A stretch of 64,000 nt of DNA. Source: an uncultured Nitrospirota bacterium. Lineage in GTDB: Bacteria > Nitrospirota > Nitrospiria > Nitrospirales > UBA8639. The stretch covers positions 124,001 through 188,000 of the forward strand of contig CAKZPV010000032.1 of the NCBI GenBank assembly GCA_937139405.1. Reading direction: 5' to 3'. The position numbers and the translations under genes are program-made. The notes under the pieces were generated by a model. That model ran no database searches. It saw only the letters and a program-made list of their open reading frames with translations, and was not told the DNA's origin. This document shows, piece by piece, positions 16,685 to 25,234 of this stretch; within the stretch, counting starts at the first letter, position 1, and every line of letters starts with the position of its first letter.

Positions 16685-17503
16685 ATGCCCCAACAAGAAA
16701 CAGCCTATTCCGTTGACCAAATTGGCTATACGCTCGTGAGATTCAATAGTACAGGAATTTTCGAAACCCATAAGGATCGAATGGTCGATCCCTATGCTGA
16801 AACACGAATGCACAAGGTCCCTCAGGTTGAAGGCATACAATATGCGCCGCAGGAAACGACGAAGCTCCTTCCTGCTTTAGTCGTCCTGCATGATCAATGG
16901 GGTCTCACCTCTCACATTCAAGAATTAGCCAAGGGACTGGCTTGCCACGGCTATATCGTGATGATTCCGAATCTCTATGGTCGGCTAGGTGGAATGGTCA
17001 CAGCAAATGCAGAAGTGGCAGAAGCCCTCATGGAACGCCTTAACGAACAACAAGCTCTCCAGGACATCAATGCATGTTTTGAATATCTCAATTGCAACAT
17101 TGCAGAAGATACCCAACTCGAACGAACCGTGCGAAATGGGCATGGTGTCATCGGCATTGGAATGGGTGGGACGCTAGCGATTAAAGCAGCGGCACATCGT
17201 CGCAGGCTACAAGCAGCTGTGGCCATTGGCGGCAATGTATCTCTTGATCCTGAAACAGCTCAAGGTCTATTTTGTCCTCTGCTGATTCAGCAAGCAGGCC
17301 AAACCCCGCAAACCTCCACGGAAGCAGTTGATACCTTCTGCCAAACGGCAAAAGAGGCTGGGAAAACCGTCGATCTACAGACATATGCCGAAGCCTCTCC
17401 TGGATTCTGGTATCCACATTCACCAAACTATCGAGCGACTGATATGGAAAATGCCTTAGAACGCTCACTGGACTTTATAGGCAATCTCATCAAAAAATCT
17501 TAA
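16685..17503 (+). CDS. Dienelactone-hydrolase-fold protein lacking catalytic triad
   Basis: A 272-residue alpha/beta-hydrolase related to dienelactone hydrolases; AAAGGTAAG precedes ATG 16685. The fold landmarks are clear: LVVLHDQWGLTSHIQELAKG, IPNLYGRLGG, VIGIGMGGTLA and the C-terminal SLDFIGNLIK. However, the catalytic Cys of the GxCxGG elbow is Gly159 (GIGMGG), the acid-loop Asp is absent near residues 203-209 (QAGQTPQTS) and the His of GHGF is Pro239 (ASPGF). The usual reaction is therefore unlikely; it may be a binding or scaffold protein. It is followed by a secreted unknown. Confidence 0.8.
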   Translation: MPQQETAYSVDQIGYTLVRFNSTGIFETHKDRMVDPYAETRMHKVPQVEGIQYAPQETTKLLPALVVLHDQWGLTSHIQELAKGLACHGYIVMIPNLYGRLGGMVTANAEVAEALMERLNEQQALQDINACFEYLNCNIAEDTQLERTVRNGHGVIGIGMGGTLAIKAAAHRRRLQAAVAIGGNVSLDPETAQGLFCPLLIQQAGQTPQTSTEAVDTFCQTAKEAGKTVDLQTYAEASPGFWYPHSPNYRATDMENALERSLDFIGNLIKKS

Positions 17504-17592
17504 CGAAGATCCGTATAGGCGAGTCAATAGTCATAAAACGCAATCTGTTTCCATTCATTTTCCCCAACTCAATAATCTATCCGAGCATCATT

Positions 17593-18744
17593 ATGTCACT
17601 TCCAATATCTTGGAAGGGGCTCACCGTGCCTTTGGTATTCATCTGCCTTTTCAATTTTTTGACCCCACCGGCAACTCGTGCTGCGACGAACATACTAGAA
17701 CAGCCATGGAAGCTACTCAGAGAACATCGCCAAACTATCCTTCAACTTTCTTCAGATCGTGAGGCCTTAGGATTACACCAGACCTTTGAAGCCCAACAGA
17801 CGGCGCATTCATCTATACGTCGTAAATCGCCTATGGGCAAAAAAAATTCCCGTGCTATTCCACAAGAAATTGAAACAGATATCACGACATTTTGGGCTGC
17901 TTTGGCCACAATAGGGTTTGTCCAGAAAATTCGCGCCAGACTTGGTGCGCCTCTGGTCCACCCTGCCTCGCCAACAAACTTGCCCTCAGAAGTACAGCTC
18001 CAATGGATTGCCTCCAAAGCTTCTCTCGAGAAATTCAAGCTTCTCATACAATTCCAACAATCATTATCGATATGGCCCAAAGCACGATCCCTAGTGATTC
18101 TCCCTGACAATCATTATTCTCAATTTTCTCATTTCTTTGACCAGCCTAGTTCACATGTTGAGACTCAATCATGGATAACTCTATTTAACAAAGAAGGCTT
18201 CAAAGGAATCCAAAACAAATTAGCGGAATATTGGGAGCAACCCCATCAACACGATTCTCAAGATCTCATCTCCGACTCTCTCAAACAATCCTATATCCAG
18301 TATTTTGTAGAATCTAAGCTATTCCCGCTATTTCACACCTATTTTCTCAGGCAGATGATACACGTCGAAGCTCAAGCCTACGATGTTGCGTCGAAGACAT
18401 GGAATCGCATCCAACTATGGCAGCAAGAAAAACGGACCCATCTTGCCATGAAAAGACTCTGCGGAAACTGGAAATGGATTATTCATAACCACCAAAATCA
18501 TGGCGATCATAAAACAACTATGACATTTTCTTCCCCAGAACAATCTACTCCCTCACAAGTACAACCTTCAACGATTCTGATTCACGGAGATACGGTCTAC
18601 CTAAAATGGATCTTTCCACAAGGGACTCAAGAAGACAGCCTACTGCTCAGCAACAAAGATACGCGTCTCGAAGGGACGTTTAGGAACTCGCTTGGCCCGC
18701 ATGGAAGCATTTCTGGTCAACGACTTTCGTCTTGCCAAGATTAA
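17593..18744 (+). CDS. Secreted protein, unknown
   Basis: 383 residues with an N-terminal signal sequence (VPLVFICLFNFLTPPATRAA). No known domain recognised. The last 90 residues (GNWKWIIHNHQNHG, then TVYLKWIFPQGTQEDSLLLS, then LEGTFRNSLGPHGSISGQR) look like a beta-sandwich that reports on a physical property, as in lipocalin-like or YceI-like folds, but this is a guess. The ribosome site is weak. It may follow the preceding hydrolase-fold gene on one transcript (90-base gap). Confidence 0.75.
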   Translation: MSLPISWKGLTVPLVFICLFNFLTPPATRAATNILEQPWKLLREHRQTILQLSSDREALGLHQTFEAQQTAHSSIRRKSPMGKKNSRAIPQEIETDITTFWAALATIGFVQKIRARLGAPLVHPASPTNLPSEVQLQWIASKASLEKFKLLIQFQQSLSIWPKARSLVILPDNHYSQFSHFFDQPSSHVETQSWITLFNKEGFKGIQNKLAEYWEQPHQHDSQDLISDSLKQSYIQYFVESKLFPLFHTYFLRQMIHVEAQAYDVASKTWNRIQLWQQEKRTHLAMKRLCGNWKWIIHNHQNHGDHKTTMTFSSPEQSTPSQVQPSTILIHGDTVYLKWIFPQGTQEDSLLLSNKDTRLEGTFRNSLGPHGSISGQRLSSCQD

Positions 18745-18937
18745 CCCTATTCTGATCCACAGGTTTTTTCTGAGGGGTTTAAACAGAAAAAGACGGAAGT
18801 AACTCTCGAGCTCAAAAACACCAAACGAAACAGCAAATTCCTCACCGTGTGATTGAACAAGAATAAAAGGATGATAAGAAAAGCTATTAGGAAATCCGCA
18901 CACACTTGAGGAATTTAACAGATTTTCTGAAAGCTAA

Positions 18938-18955
18938 TGGGGGCGTTTGCCCCCA
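18938..18955. terminator. GC-rich hairpin between convergent genes
   Basis: TGGGGGC-GTTT-GCCCCCA stem-loop between the ends of the plus gene (18744) and the minus gene (18981). It is strong but lacks a T-run on both strands, so it may only pause polymerase or act with Rho. Confidence 0.35.
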
Positions 18956-18980
18956 CTCGACCGGCAGGCTTCAAGACAAA

Positions 18981-19811
18981 TCATTCCGAATGCAACAAAG
19001 CCACATCCGTGGCTAAGGTTACCTTCTCCAACACTTCCGTCACTTCAATCGTCCGTTCATTTTGGCTGCGCAATGAGGGGATTGTCTGACGTTCGATATA
19101 CTTTAAGAGACCCACGTCCCTGGCAAACCAAACCGTCATCGTATCAGTCCCCTGAATTGTTTTCCCACTTTCGGACAAATGCACATGCATTGTCATTTTT
19201 GCTTCCAATCGAAGAGCTTGCGGATATGTTCCGGAAGGTACGCTGACTGCCTCTTGGCCAAGGACAGATGAAATGGCCACCATATCCACCTTTTCGGATT
19301 CCCCATCTCGATCAATATCCATCCCAAGCTCTAGCCCCTTTCGATTAAATTGCTCAAAGGAACTTGGAATTTCTAAAGGAAACCGTACAATTTGATATGG
19401 AACTAATTGCCGTTCTAACGACGTGCCAGGTTTTGAACCATAATAACGAATGCCTGCTGCATCACGGTGATAATAGCTATCAGACGGGCCTTGATTGCCA
19501 GGGTTCGTATCGTGAAAAACCTTCACCTCCAAACCATTTTGAGTGTCTACTCCCATGACTTTGGAAACATTGGTAAATTGCGTATTCTTCTCAGCAATCT
19601 GAACCATTCCCCCTTCGATCATTGTGCCTCGATAGACCCATTCATTCCCAACGTGATCAGGAAAATATTCCTGAGCCTGCTCAATCATTGAGGATGCAGA
19701 TTCAGCAGTAGCTGGAGAAAACAGCCTAAGACACAAAAATCCAAAGAGAAATATCTTAGCTATTGGCTGGAAATATGAGAGAGAAATGAAGGAATAAATC
19801 ATAGAAGACAA
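18981..19811 (-). CDS. Secreted protein, unknown
   Basis: 276 residues with a signal peptide (IFLFGFLCLRLFSPATAESA). Short beta-strand blocks such as GNEWVYRGTMIEGGMVQ, GIRYYGSKPGTSLE, VSVPSGTYPQALRLEAKM and VWFARDVGLLKYIE match the general pattern of periplasmic DUF3108-like proteins, though I cannot assign the family with certainty. No catalytic motif seen. It is divergent from the SDR gene that follows. Confidence 0.75.
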   Translation of the reverse strand: MSSMIYSFISLSYFQPIAKIFLFGFLCLRLFSPATAESASSMIEQAQEYFPDHVGNEWVYRGTMIEGGMVQIAEKNTQFTNVSKVMGVDTQNGLEVKVFHDTNPGNQGPSDSYYHRDAAGIRYYGSKPGTSLERQLVPYQIVRFPLEIPSSFEQFNRKGLELGMDIDRDGESEKVDMVAISSVLGQEAVSVPSGTYPQALRLEAKMTMHVHLSESGKTIQGTDTMTVWFARDVGLLKYIERQTIPSLRSQNERTIEVTEVLEKVTLATDVALLHSE

Positions 19812-19860
19812 TGTATAGTGAACCTATCATAGTGGCTTCAACTCCATCAAGGTAGATTCA

Positions 19861-20676
19861 ATGCAAGCAGGTCTGACAAGGACTTGTTTTCCTTTATGTC
19901 ATTTACAGAAAATGGTGAATATGTCTAGGCTAGGAAAGATCAGTCATTCACAAGTTAGCCATTCCAATATGTTGGTCTGGGGAGGATCTGGAGTCCTTGG
20001 GCGTGCTATTGCAAGAAAATTTGCTGAACACGGATGGTCCGTCGGCATTCATTATCATAACAATCGTCTATCTGCAGAAAAAACACGGGCCACCATCCAA
20101 CAGGGAGATAAAAATGTACGTCTTTATCAAGCAAATGTTCATGAACCTTCACAAATAACACAGCTCTTTCAAGAATTTCTGCAAGACTATGGAACCCTTC
20201 ATCTTCTGATCTGGGCCGTGGGGATTGCCCCATCAAAGCTTCTCACCAAAACCACTCCTGAAATATGGCAAAATACTCTACAAACAAATCTTACAGGTGC
20301 ATTTCACGTTTTGAAAACAGCAGGCCTAATTTTTGAACGACAACGGCACGGCACAGTTATTTTGGTAGGGTCACTCTCTGGGGAACAAGGCATGCCAGGC
20401 CAAGCAGCCTATGCGGCTTCAAAAGCAGGACTGATGGGACTGATGCAAACAACCGCACAAGAATGGGGAAATTGGAATATCCAAGTGAATGCGATTTTCC
20501 CTGGTTGGCATTCCTCCCCCTTATCAGAACCAAGGATAGATTCTGCTATTCAACGGCAACCTCATCTGCTTCACCGTACGCCTTCCTTGGATCAAATGAC
20601 TGCAAGTGTTTATCATCTAGCATCCACTCAAGATGTTTCAGGACAAATCTGGAATCTCGATAGCCGTATCTGGTAG
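19861..20676 (+). CDS. Short-chain dehydrogenase/reductase
   Basis: 271 residues; classical SDR with the nucleotide-binding GGSGVLG and the YAASK catalytic pair. An N-terminal extension before VWGGSGVL is long, and an internal ATG at 19921 could be the true start. FabG-like overall; the substrate is unknown. It lies 43 bases before bioD, so a role in pimeloyl or biotin precursor synthesis is possible but unproven. Confidence 0.8.
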   Translation: MQAGLTRTCFPLCHLQKMVNMSRLGKISHSQVSHSNMLVWGGSGVLGRAIARKFAEHGWSVGIHYHNNRLSAEKTRATIQQGDKNVRLYQANVHEPSQITQLFQEFLQDYGTLHLLIWAVGIAPSKLLTKTTPEIWQNTLQTNLTGAFHVLKTAGLIFERQRHGTVILVGSLSGEQGMPGQAAYAASKAGLMGLMQTTAQEWGNWNIQVNAIFPGWHSSPLSEPRIDSAIQRQPHLLHRTPSLDQMTASVYHLASTQDVSGQIWNLDSRIW

Positions 20677-20719
20677 TTCTCTTCAACTGCAACTTCCTCC
20701 TAATACAGTAGGCTCTGCC

Positions 20720-21463
20720 ATGAACAACCAATCCATTTTCATCACAGGAACTGACACTGGAATCGGAAAAACAACGATCACTGCAGCATTGCTTCTAGCC
20801 TTACTGCAACAAGGGCAATCTATCGGAGTGCTTAAACCAATTGAAACAGGAGTGGATGATGAATGCCGAGATCATTCCGATACCGAACGTTTACGCCACT
20901 TGCTCTCGCCTCCCCCTTCGTTCGATTCGGTTTGTCTCTATGCTTTTCCTCAGCCTCTTGCCCCATTAGCCGCTGCTCGCAAAACAGACATCACAATCGT
21001 CCCCACTCGAATTTATTCACATGTCGCAACACTCAAAAAACGCTATTCATACCTGCTGATTGAAGGAGCCGGAGGGATCTTCACGCCCATTGCTCCTCAA
21101 TACACCATGCGAGACTTTATCAAGTTATTTCATATCCCATGTCTGATCGTCGGGCACACGGACTTAGGTGGCGTGAATCATTGCCTGCTCACTCTCTATG
21201 CTCTACAGCAAGCCGGAATCAGAGTGCGCGGCATCGTCCTCAATGAATACCATTCACAGAACCACACCCCCATTATTCAAGAGCAACACAAGTCGACAGC
21301 GGAGTTAATTCGGGAAGAGTCTTCAGCCCCGGTCTTCGGACCAATAAAATTTTCTCAGACGATAGATACAAACTGGCATGAAGGCGTTACGAAGATAGCA
21401 GCGGATCCAGAAATACAGCGACTTGCCAAGCATCTTAGCGAAACGGAGCAAGAAACTGAGTAA
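20720..21463 (+). CDS. bioD: Dethiobiotin synthetase
   Basis: The product carboxylates 7,8-diaminopelargonic acid with CO2 and ATP to form dethiobiotin. The P-loop is ITGTDTGIGKTT near the N-terminus; KPIETG and IEGAGGIFTPI complete the family pattern, and HTDLGGVNHCLLTL follows. The frame extends back to 20633, but ATG 20720 gives the normal length of 247 residues. The gene overlaps thiE by 29 bases tail to tail. Biotin made here would serve the acetyl-CoA carboxylase subunits encoded nearby. Confidence 0.93.
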   Translation: MNNQSIFITGTDTGIGKTTITAALLLALLQQGQSIGVLKPIETGVDDECRDHSDTERLRHLLSPPPSFDSVCLYAFPQPLAPLAAARKTDITIVPTRIYSHVATLKKRYSYLLIEGAGGIFTPIAPQYTMRDFIKLFHIPCLIVGHTDLGGVNHCLLTLYALQQAGIRVRGIVLNEYHSQNHTPIIQEQHKSTAELIREESSAPVFGPIKFSQTIDTNWHEGVTKIAADPEIQRLAKHLSETEQETE

Positions 21464-22088
21464 ATGCCTGTGGTCGATCTGCAGCATCTAAAATACCCGA
21501 TGCCACTGCGACCCCATTGGCTCCAGCTTGACATAATTCGCTAATCGACTCAGGGGAAACACCTCCAATAGCAAAAACTGGAAGGGTCGTAAATGCACGA
21601 ATGTCCTTCATACCCTGGACGCCGACTACTGGATCATGATTCAACTTCGTGCCGGTAGGAAAGATAGGACCAAACCCCAAATAATCCGCACCTCCAATTG
21701 TTGCAGCTTGAACCTGTTCGAGATTATGCGTGGAAACGCCTATGACCATATCAGGACCGACAAGCTTTCGTGCATACACCAACGGAAGATCCGTTTGCCC
21801 AAGATGAACACCATCAGCTTCTACTGTCACGGCCAAATCACAACGATCATTCACTACAAACACCATTCCCCATTCTTTGGCAATTTCCCGAAGGACGGCG
21901 GCAGCTGAATACGCCTGCTTCATTGACCCGAGTTTATTTCGGTATTGCACGAGCTTAACACCCGCCTGCCCTGCTTCATACAACACATCAGACAAGGAGC
22001 AAATAGAAGTCCAACGTTCATCCAGAATGAGATACAGCCCATTGAAACAAGAATCTGAATGATGGCGAGAACTACGAGGAAAGGTCAT
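21435..22088 (-). CDS. thiE: Thiamine-phosphate synthase
   Basis: 217 residues. Joins the hydroxymethylpyrimidine diphosphate and thiazole phosphate halves of thiamine. Visible family motifs: VKLVQYRNK, VFVVNDRCDLAVTVEADGVHLGQTDL, GVSTHNLEQ, ADYLGFGPIFPTGTK and the VFAIGGVSPE phosphate loop. Its start overlaps the end of accC by four bases, so it is translated from the acc transcript; no TPP riboswitch is possible at that spot. Confidence 0.94.
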   Translation of the reverse strand: MTFPRSSRHHSDSCFNGLYLILDERWTSICSLSDVLYEAGQAGVKLVQYRNKLGSMKQAYSAAAVLREIAKEWGMVFVVNDRCDLAVTVEADGVHLGQTDLPLVYARKLVGPDMVIGVSTHNLEQVQAATIGGADYLGFGPIFPTGTKLNHDPVVGVQGMKDIRAFTTLPVFAIGGVSPESISELCQAGANGVAVASGILDAADRPQAFTQFLAPFR

Positions 22089-23434
22089 ACTGACTGTAGT
22101 GTCAACAATCGATCTAAAAATCTGGTAGAGATCGGACCTTTTTGAAAATCAGGATGATCAAGAATGCGTCGATGAAGCGGAATGTTACAGCGAATACCTT
22201 CAATGACAAACTCATCCAAAGCCCGCCGCATTCGAACTAAGGCTTCTTCCCGATCACGGCCATAGCTAATAAGTTTGGCAATCATAGAGTCATAAAATGG
22301 AGAGACCACACCAGTCGTATCCATGGCCGTATCCACTCGAATTCCTGGTCCTCCTGGCGCGCAAAACTTTGTGACTGTCCCTGGACATGGGGTTAATCGA
22401 TCAGGATCTTCTGCATTAATGCGGCACTCAATTGCATGTCCCAATAGTTGAATATCTTTTTGTCGATAGGATAACGGTTGCCCTGCAGCTATTCGGATTT
22501 GTTCTTTAATCAAGTCAACCCCCGTAACCATTTCTGTCACGGCATGTTCAACTTGGATTCGTGTATTGACTTCCATAAAATAAAATTTTCCGGTTTCATC
22601 CATGAGAAATTCAACGGTCCCTGCGTTCCGATACTTTACTGATTTCATTACCTGCACAGCCACTTGTCCCATTTTTTTCCGCAACGTCTCATCCAAGGCT
22701 GGCGATGGGGACTCTTCAATAACTTTTTGGTAACGGCGTTGGACCGAACAATCACGTTCATGGAAATGAACGACTTGCCCTTCCTGGTCTGCCATGACTT
22801 GAAATTCAATATGACGAGGATCTTCAAAAAATCGTTCGAGGTACACTCCTCCATGCCCGAAGGCTGTGTGCGCTTCTAATTGTGCAGAGTCTATCGCCTG
22901 TGCTAAATCTTCTTCATGCCAGACCACTCGCATGCCGCGTCCGCCCCCACCAGCGGAAGCTTTCACGATAACCGGAAACCCTAATTTCTTCGCAATCGCC
23001 AGACACTTATTAGGATCTTCAATTTCCCCGTCGCTTCCTGGCAAAACAGGAACCCCATGTTTTTTCATATGAGCCCGCGCTTGAGATTTATCGCTCAACA
23101 AAGCAATGTGTTCGGAAGATGGTCCAATGAATGTTATGCCAATTGATTCACAGACTTCAGCAAAGTGAGCGTTTTCTGCGAGAAACCCATAGCCGGGATG
23201 AATGGCATCCACTCCCGTAATTTCCGCCGCACTCAACACATTGGGAATATTACGATAACTGAGACCACCTTCTGCCGGCCCTACACACACATGTTCATCA
23301 GCATAACGAACATGCAAAGACTCTGCATCGACTTCGGAATGAATCGCAACGGTGCGAATCCCTAACTCCCTGCATGCTCGGATTACCCGTAAGGCAATTT
23401 CTCCGCGATTGGCAATCAAAACTTTTTTAAACAT
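22085..23434 (-). CDS. accC: Biotin carboxylase subunit of acetyl-CoA carboxylase
   Basis: 449 residues, the usual length. It carboxylates the biotin on AccB using ATP and bicarbonate, the first step of fatty acid synthesis. The ATP-grasp core is complete: KASAGGGGRGMR, HIEFQVMADQEG, HERDCSVQRRYQKVIEE, MEVNTRIQVEHAVTE. ATG 23434 has GAGGATGAAG upstream. It follows accB by about 110 bases. Confidence 0.97.
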   Translation of the reverse strand: MFKKVLIANRGEIALRVIRACRELGIRTVAIHSEVDAESLHVRYADEHVCVGPAEGGLSYRNIPNVLSAAEITGVDAIHPGYGFLAENAHFAEVCESIGITFIGPSSEHIALLSDKSQARAHMKKHGVPVLPGSDGEIEDPNKCLAIAKKLGFPVIVKASAGGGGRGMRVVWHEEDLAQAIDSAQLEAHTAFGHGGVYLERFFEDPRHIEFQVMADQEGQVVHFHERDCSVQRRYQKVIEESPSPALDETLRKKMGQVAVQVMKSVKYRNAGTVEFLMDETGKFYFMEVNTRIQVEHAVTEMVTGVDLIKEQIRIAAGQPLSYRQKDIQLLGHAIECRINAEDPDRLTPCPGTVTKFCAPGGPGIRVDTAMDTTGVVSPFYDSMIAKLISYGRDREEALVRMRRALDEFVIEGIRCNIPLHRRILDHPDFQKGPISTRFLDRLLTLQSV

Positions 23435-23545
23435 GCTTCATCCTCGAATAACACAAAATCCTACAGAATTGTGAATTGTGAGAAAATTTCAAGAAGCACA
23501 TGCGGACTTATTCATTCACAGACAAGAAAGCGTCCGCCAAATACG

Positions 23546-24004
23546 TTATAACGGATCAATCAAGAAGAGGGGTTGGCCAAACTCAACAGGCGTAGTGCTC
23601 TCCACCAGAACTTTAACTACTTTCCCATCAGCTTCGGCCTCGATTTCATTCATCAGCTTCATGGCCTCGACAATACACAGGACCTGTCCTTTTTTGACCA
23701 ACGCCCCTTCTTCGACATAAGGATCCGCATCCGGCGAAGAGGCACGATAAAAAGTTCCCACAATTGGAGATGTGATGGTCAGAAATTGTGATGATTCAGA
23801 AGGTTGAGGAGACGATTGTGATAACGAGGAAGAAACCAACTCAGCTGTCTGTCCGATCTCAACAGAGGATGAGGTAAACGTGGGAGCAGCATCTCGTCGC
23901 ACCCGGATCCGCACACCCTTTTTTTCTAATTCCAGTTCAGTGAGATGATAGCGATTAAGAAGTTCGACGAGGTCTTCAATTTCTCGTCTAGATGAATCAG
24001 GCAT
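23546..24004 (-). CDS. accB: Biotin carboxyl carrier protein
   Basis: About 152 residues from ATG 24004; a TTG 18 bases upstream is also possible. The C-terminal biotinyl domain carries EAMKLMNE, where K is biotinylated, and a Pro/Ser-rich linker precedes it. The N-terminal helix includes VELLNRYHLTELELEKKG. It carries the carboxyl group from AccC to the transferase (accAD not in the window). Confidence 0.95.
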   Translation of the reverse strand: MPDSSRREIEDLVELLNRYHLTELELEKKGVRIRVRRDAAPTFTSSSVEIGQTAELVSSSLSQSSPQPSESSQFLTITSPIVGTFYRASSPDADPYVEEGALVKKGQVLCIVEAMKLMNEIEAEADGKVVKVLVESTTPVEFGQPLFLIDPL

Positions 24005-24045
24005 AATTTTTATGATTCCCAAACCATTGGTATGAGGAAGAACGC

Positions 24046-24606
24046 TTAGCGAATCCGCTCCACATAGGCTCGTGTTCTCGTATCAATCTTGATCATTTCT
24101 CCAGATTCCAGATACAGCGGCACTTTGACCGTGGCCCCAGTTTCCACTTTTGCAGGCTTAGTCCCCCCTGACGCCGTATCGCCGCGAATGCCTGGGTCCG
24201 TCTCCACAACTTTCAATTCCATGAAAATTGGTAAATCTACTGAGATTGGCTCACTTTGATACAGCAGGACTTTGACAACCGTATTTTCTTTTAATAAATC
24301 GACATTTTCGCCTAATTGCATCTTGGAATAGGTGACCTGCTCATAGCTTGAAGTATCCATAAAAGAATACTCATCTCCACCACTATAGAGAAACTGCATT
24401 TCGCATTCATCTAAATTGGGCTCTTCAAATTTTTCTCCAGAGCGAAACGTACGATCAATGACATTTCCAGTTTTATAACCTTTGAGTTTTGTTCGGACAA
24501 AAGCAGGGCCTTTCCCTGGCTTCACATGTTGAAATTCCACAATATGGAAGGGCTGTCCATCCAACTCAAGTCGAGCCCCATTTCGAAAATCGGCTGTTGA
24601 AATCAC
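24046..24606 (-). CDS. efp: Elongation factor P
   Basis: 186 residues; start GTG 24606 with GGAG eight bases upstream. EF-P relieves ribosome stalling at polyproline. The N-terminal KOW-like domain has HVKPGKGPAFVRTKLKG with the tip lysine of the PGKGPA loop, and the OB-fold end GEMIKIDTRTRAYVER closes the protein. It sits between aroQ and accB, an arrangement common in bacteria. Confidence 0.97.
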   Translation of the reverse strand: MISTADFRNGARLELDGQPFHIVEFQHVKPGKGPAFVRTKLKGYKTGNVIDRTFRSGEKFEEPNLDECEMQFLYSGGDEYSFMDTSSYEQVTYSKMQLGENVDLLKENTVVKVLLYQSEPISVDLPIFMELKVVETDPGIRGDTASGGTKPAKVETGATVKVPLYLESGEMIKIDTRTRAYVERIR

Positions 24607-24642
24607 AGTTGATACTCCTGGCTCAAAAATGAAAAAGAATTT

Positions 24643-25086
24643 TTATGATTTATGTTGAAGCGCATGGACTATTGCCCGTAAGCCTAATGCATAAGCCTGC
24701 GGACCAAATCCTGAAATTTGTCCTATCGCCACGGAAGCTAGATATGATCGACGGCGAAAAGATTCACGACTATGAATATTCGACAAATGGACTTCAACCA
24801 TTGGCAACCCAACGGCAGCAATCGCATCTCGAAGCGCAATACTGGTATGGGTATAGGCAGCAGGATTAAAGAGTACACCTTGAAATTGAGATGGGGCTTC
24901 TTGAATCCACGTCACCAACTCACCTTCAATATTCGATTGCCGTGCCTCAACAGAAACTCCTAACTCTTTTCCTAATGTCATGAGCGTCGCATTAATCTCG
25001 TCTAAGGTCGTCGCACCATAGACTGTCGGTTCGCGAATTCCCAGCAGATTAAGATTAGGCCCATGCAGAACCAGAATGGTTAACAT
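24643..25086 (-). CDS. aroQ: Type II 3-dehydroquinate dehydratase
   Basis: 147 residues. Third step of the shikimate pathway. Motifs: [47 protein letters not shown] and [16 protein letters not shown], giving the catalytic Tyr, His and Arg. The ATG at 25086 is preceded by GAAGAGC. First gene of the aroQ-efp-accB-accC-thiE run. Confidence 0.97.
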   Translation of the reverse strand: MLTILVLHGPNLNLLGIREPTVYGATTLDEINATLMTLGKELGVSVEARQSNIEGELVTWIQEAPSQFQGVLFNPAAYTHTSIALRDAIAAVGLPMVEVHLSNIHSRESFRRRSYLASVAIGQISGFGPQAYALGLRAIVHALQHKS

Positions 25087-25234
25087 ATGCTCTTCAAATC
25101 AAAAAAAACAGATCCAGAAAAACCAGAAATTTCTTCACACCGGCATAGGGAAATAAAGTGGAGTCTGAACGCGATAGGATACCACAAATTCTACCAGCGC
25201 CAAAGGAGTGGGTCAACGGAATTGATCTCTTGCC

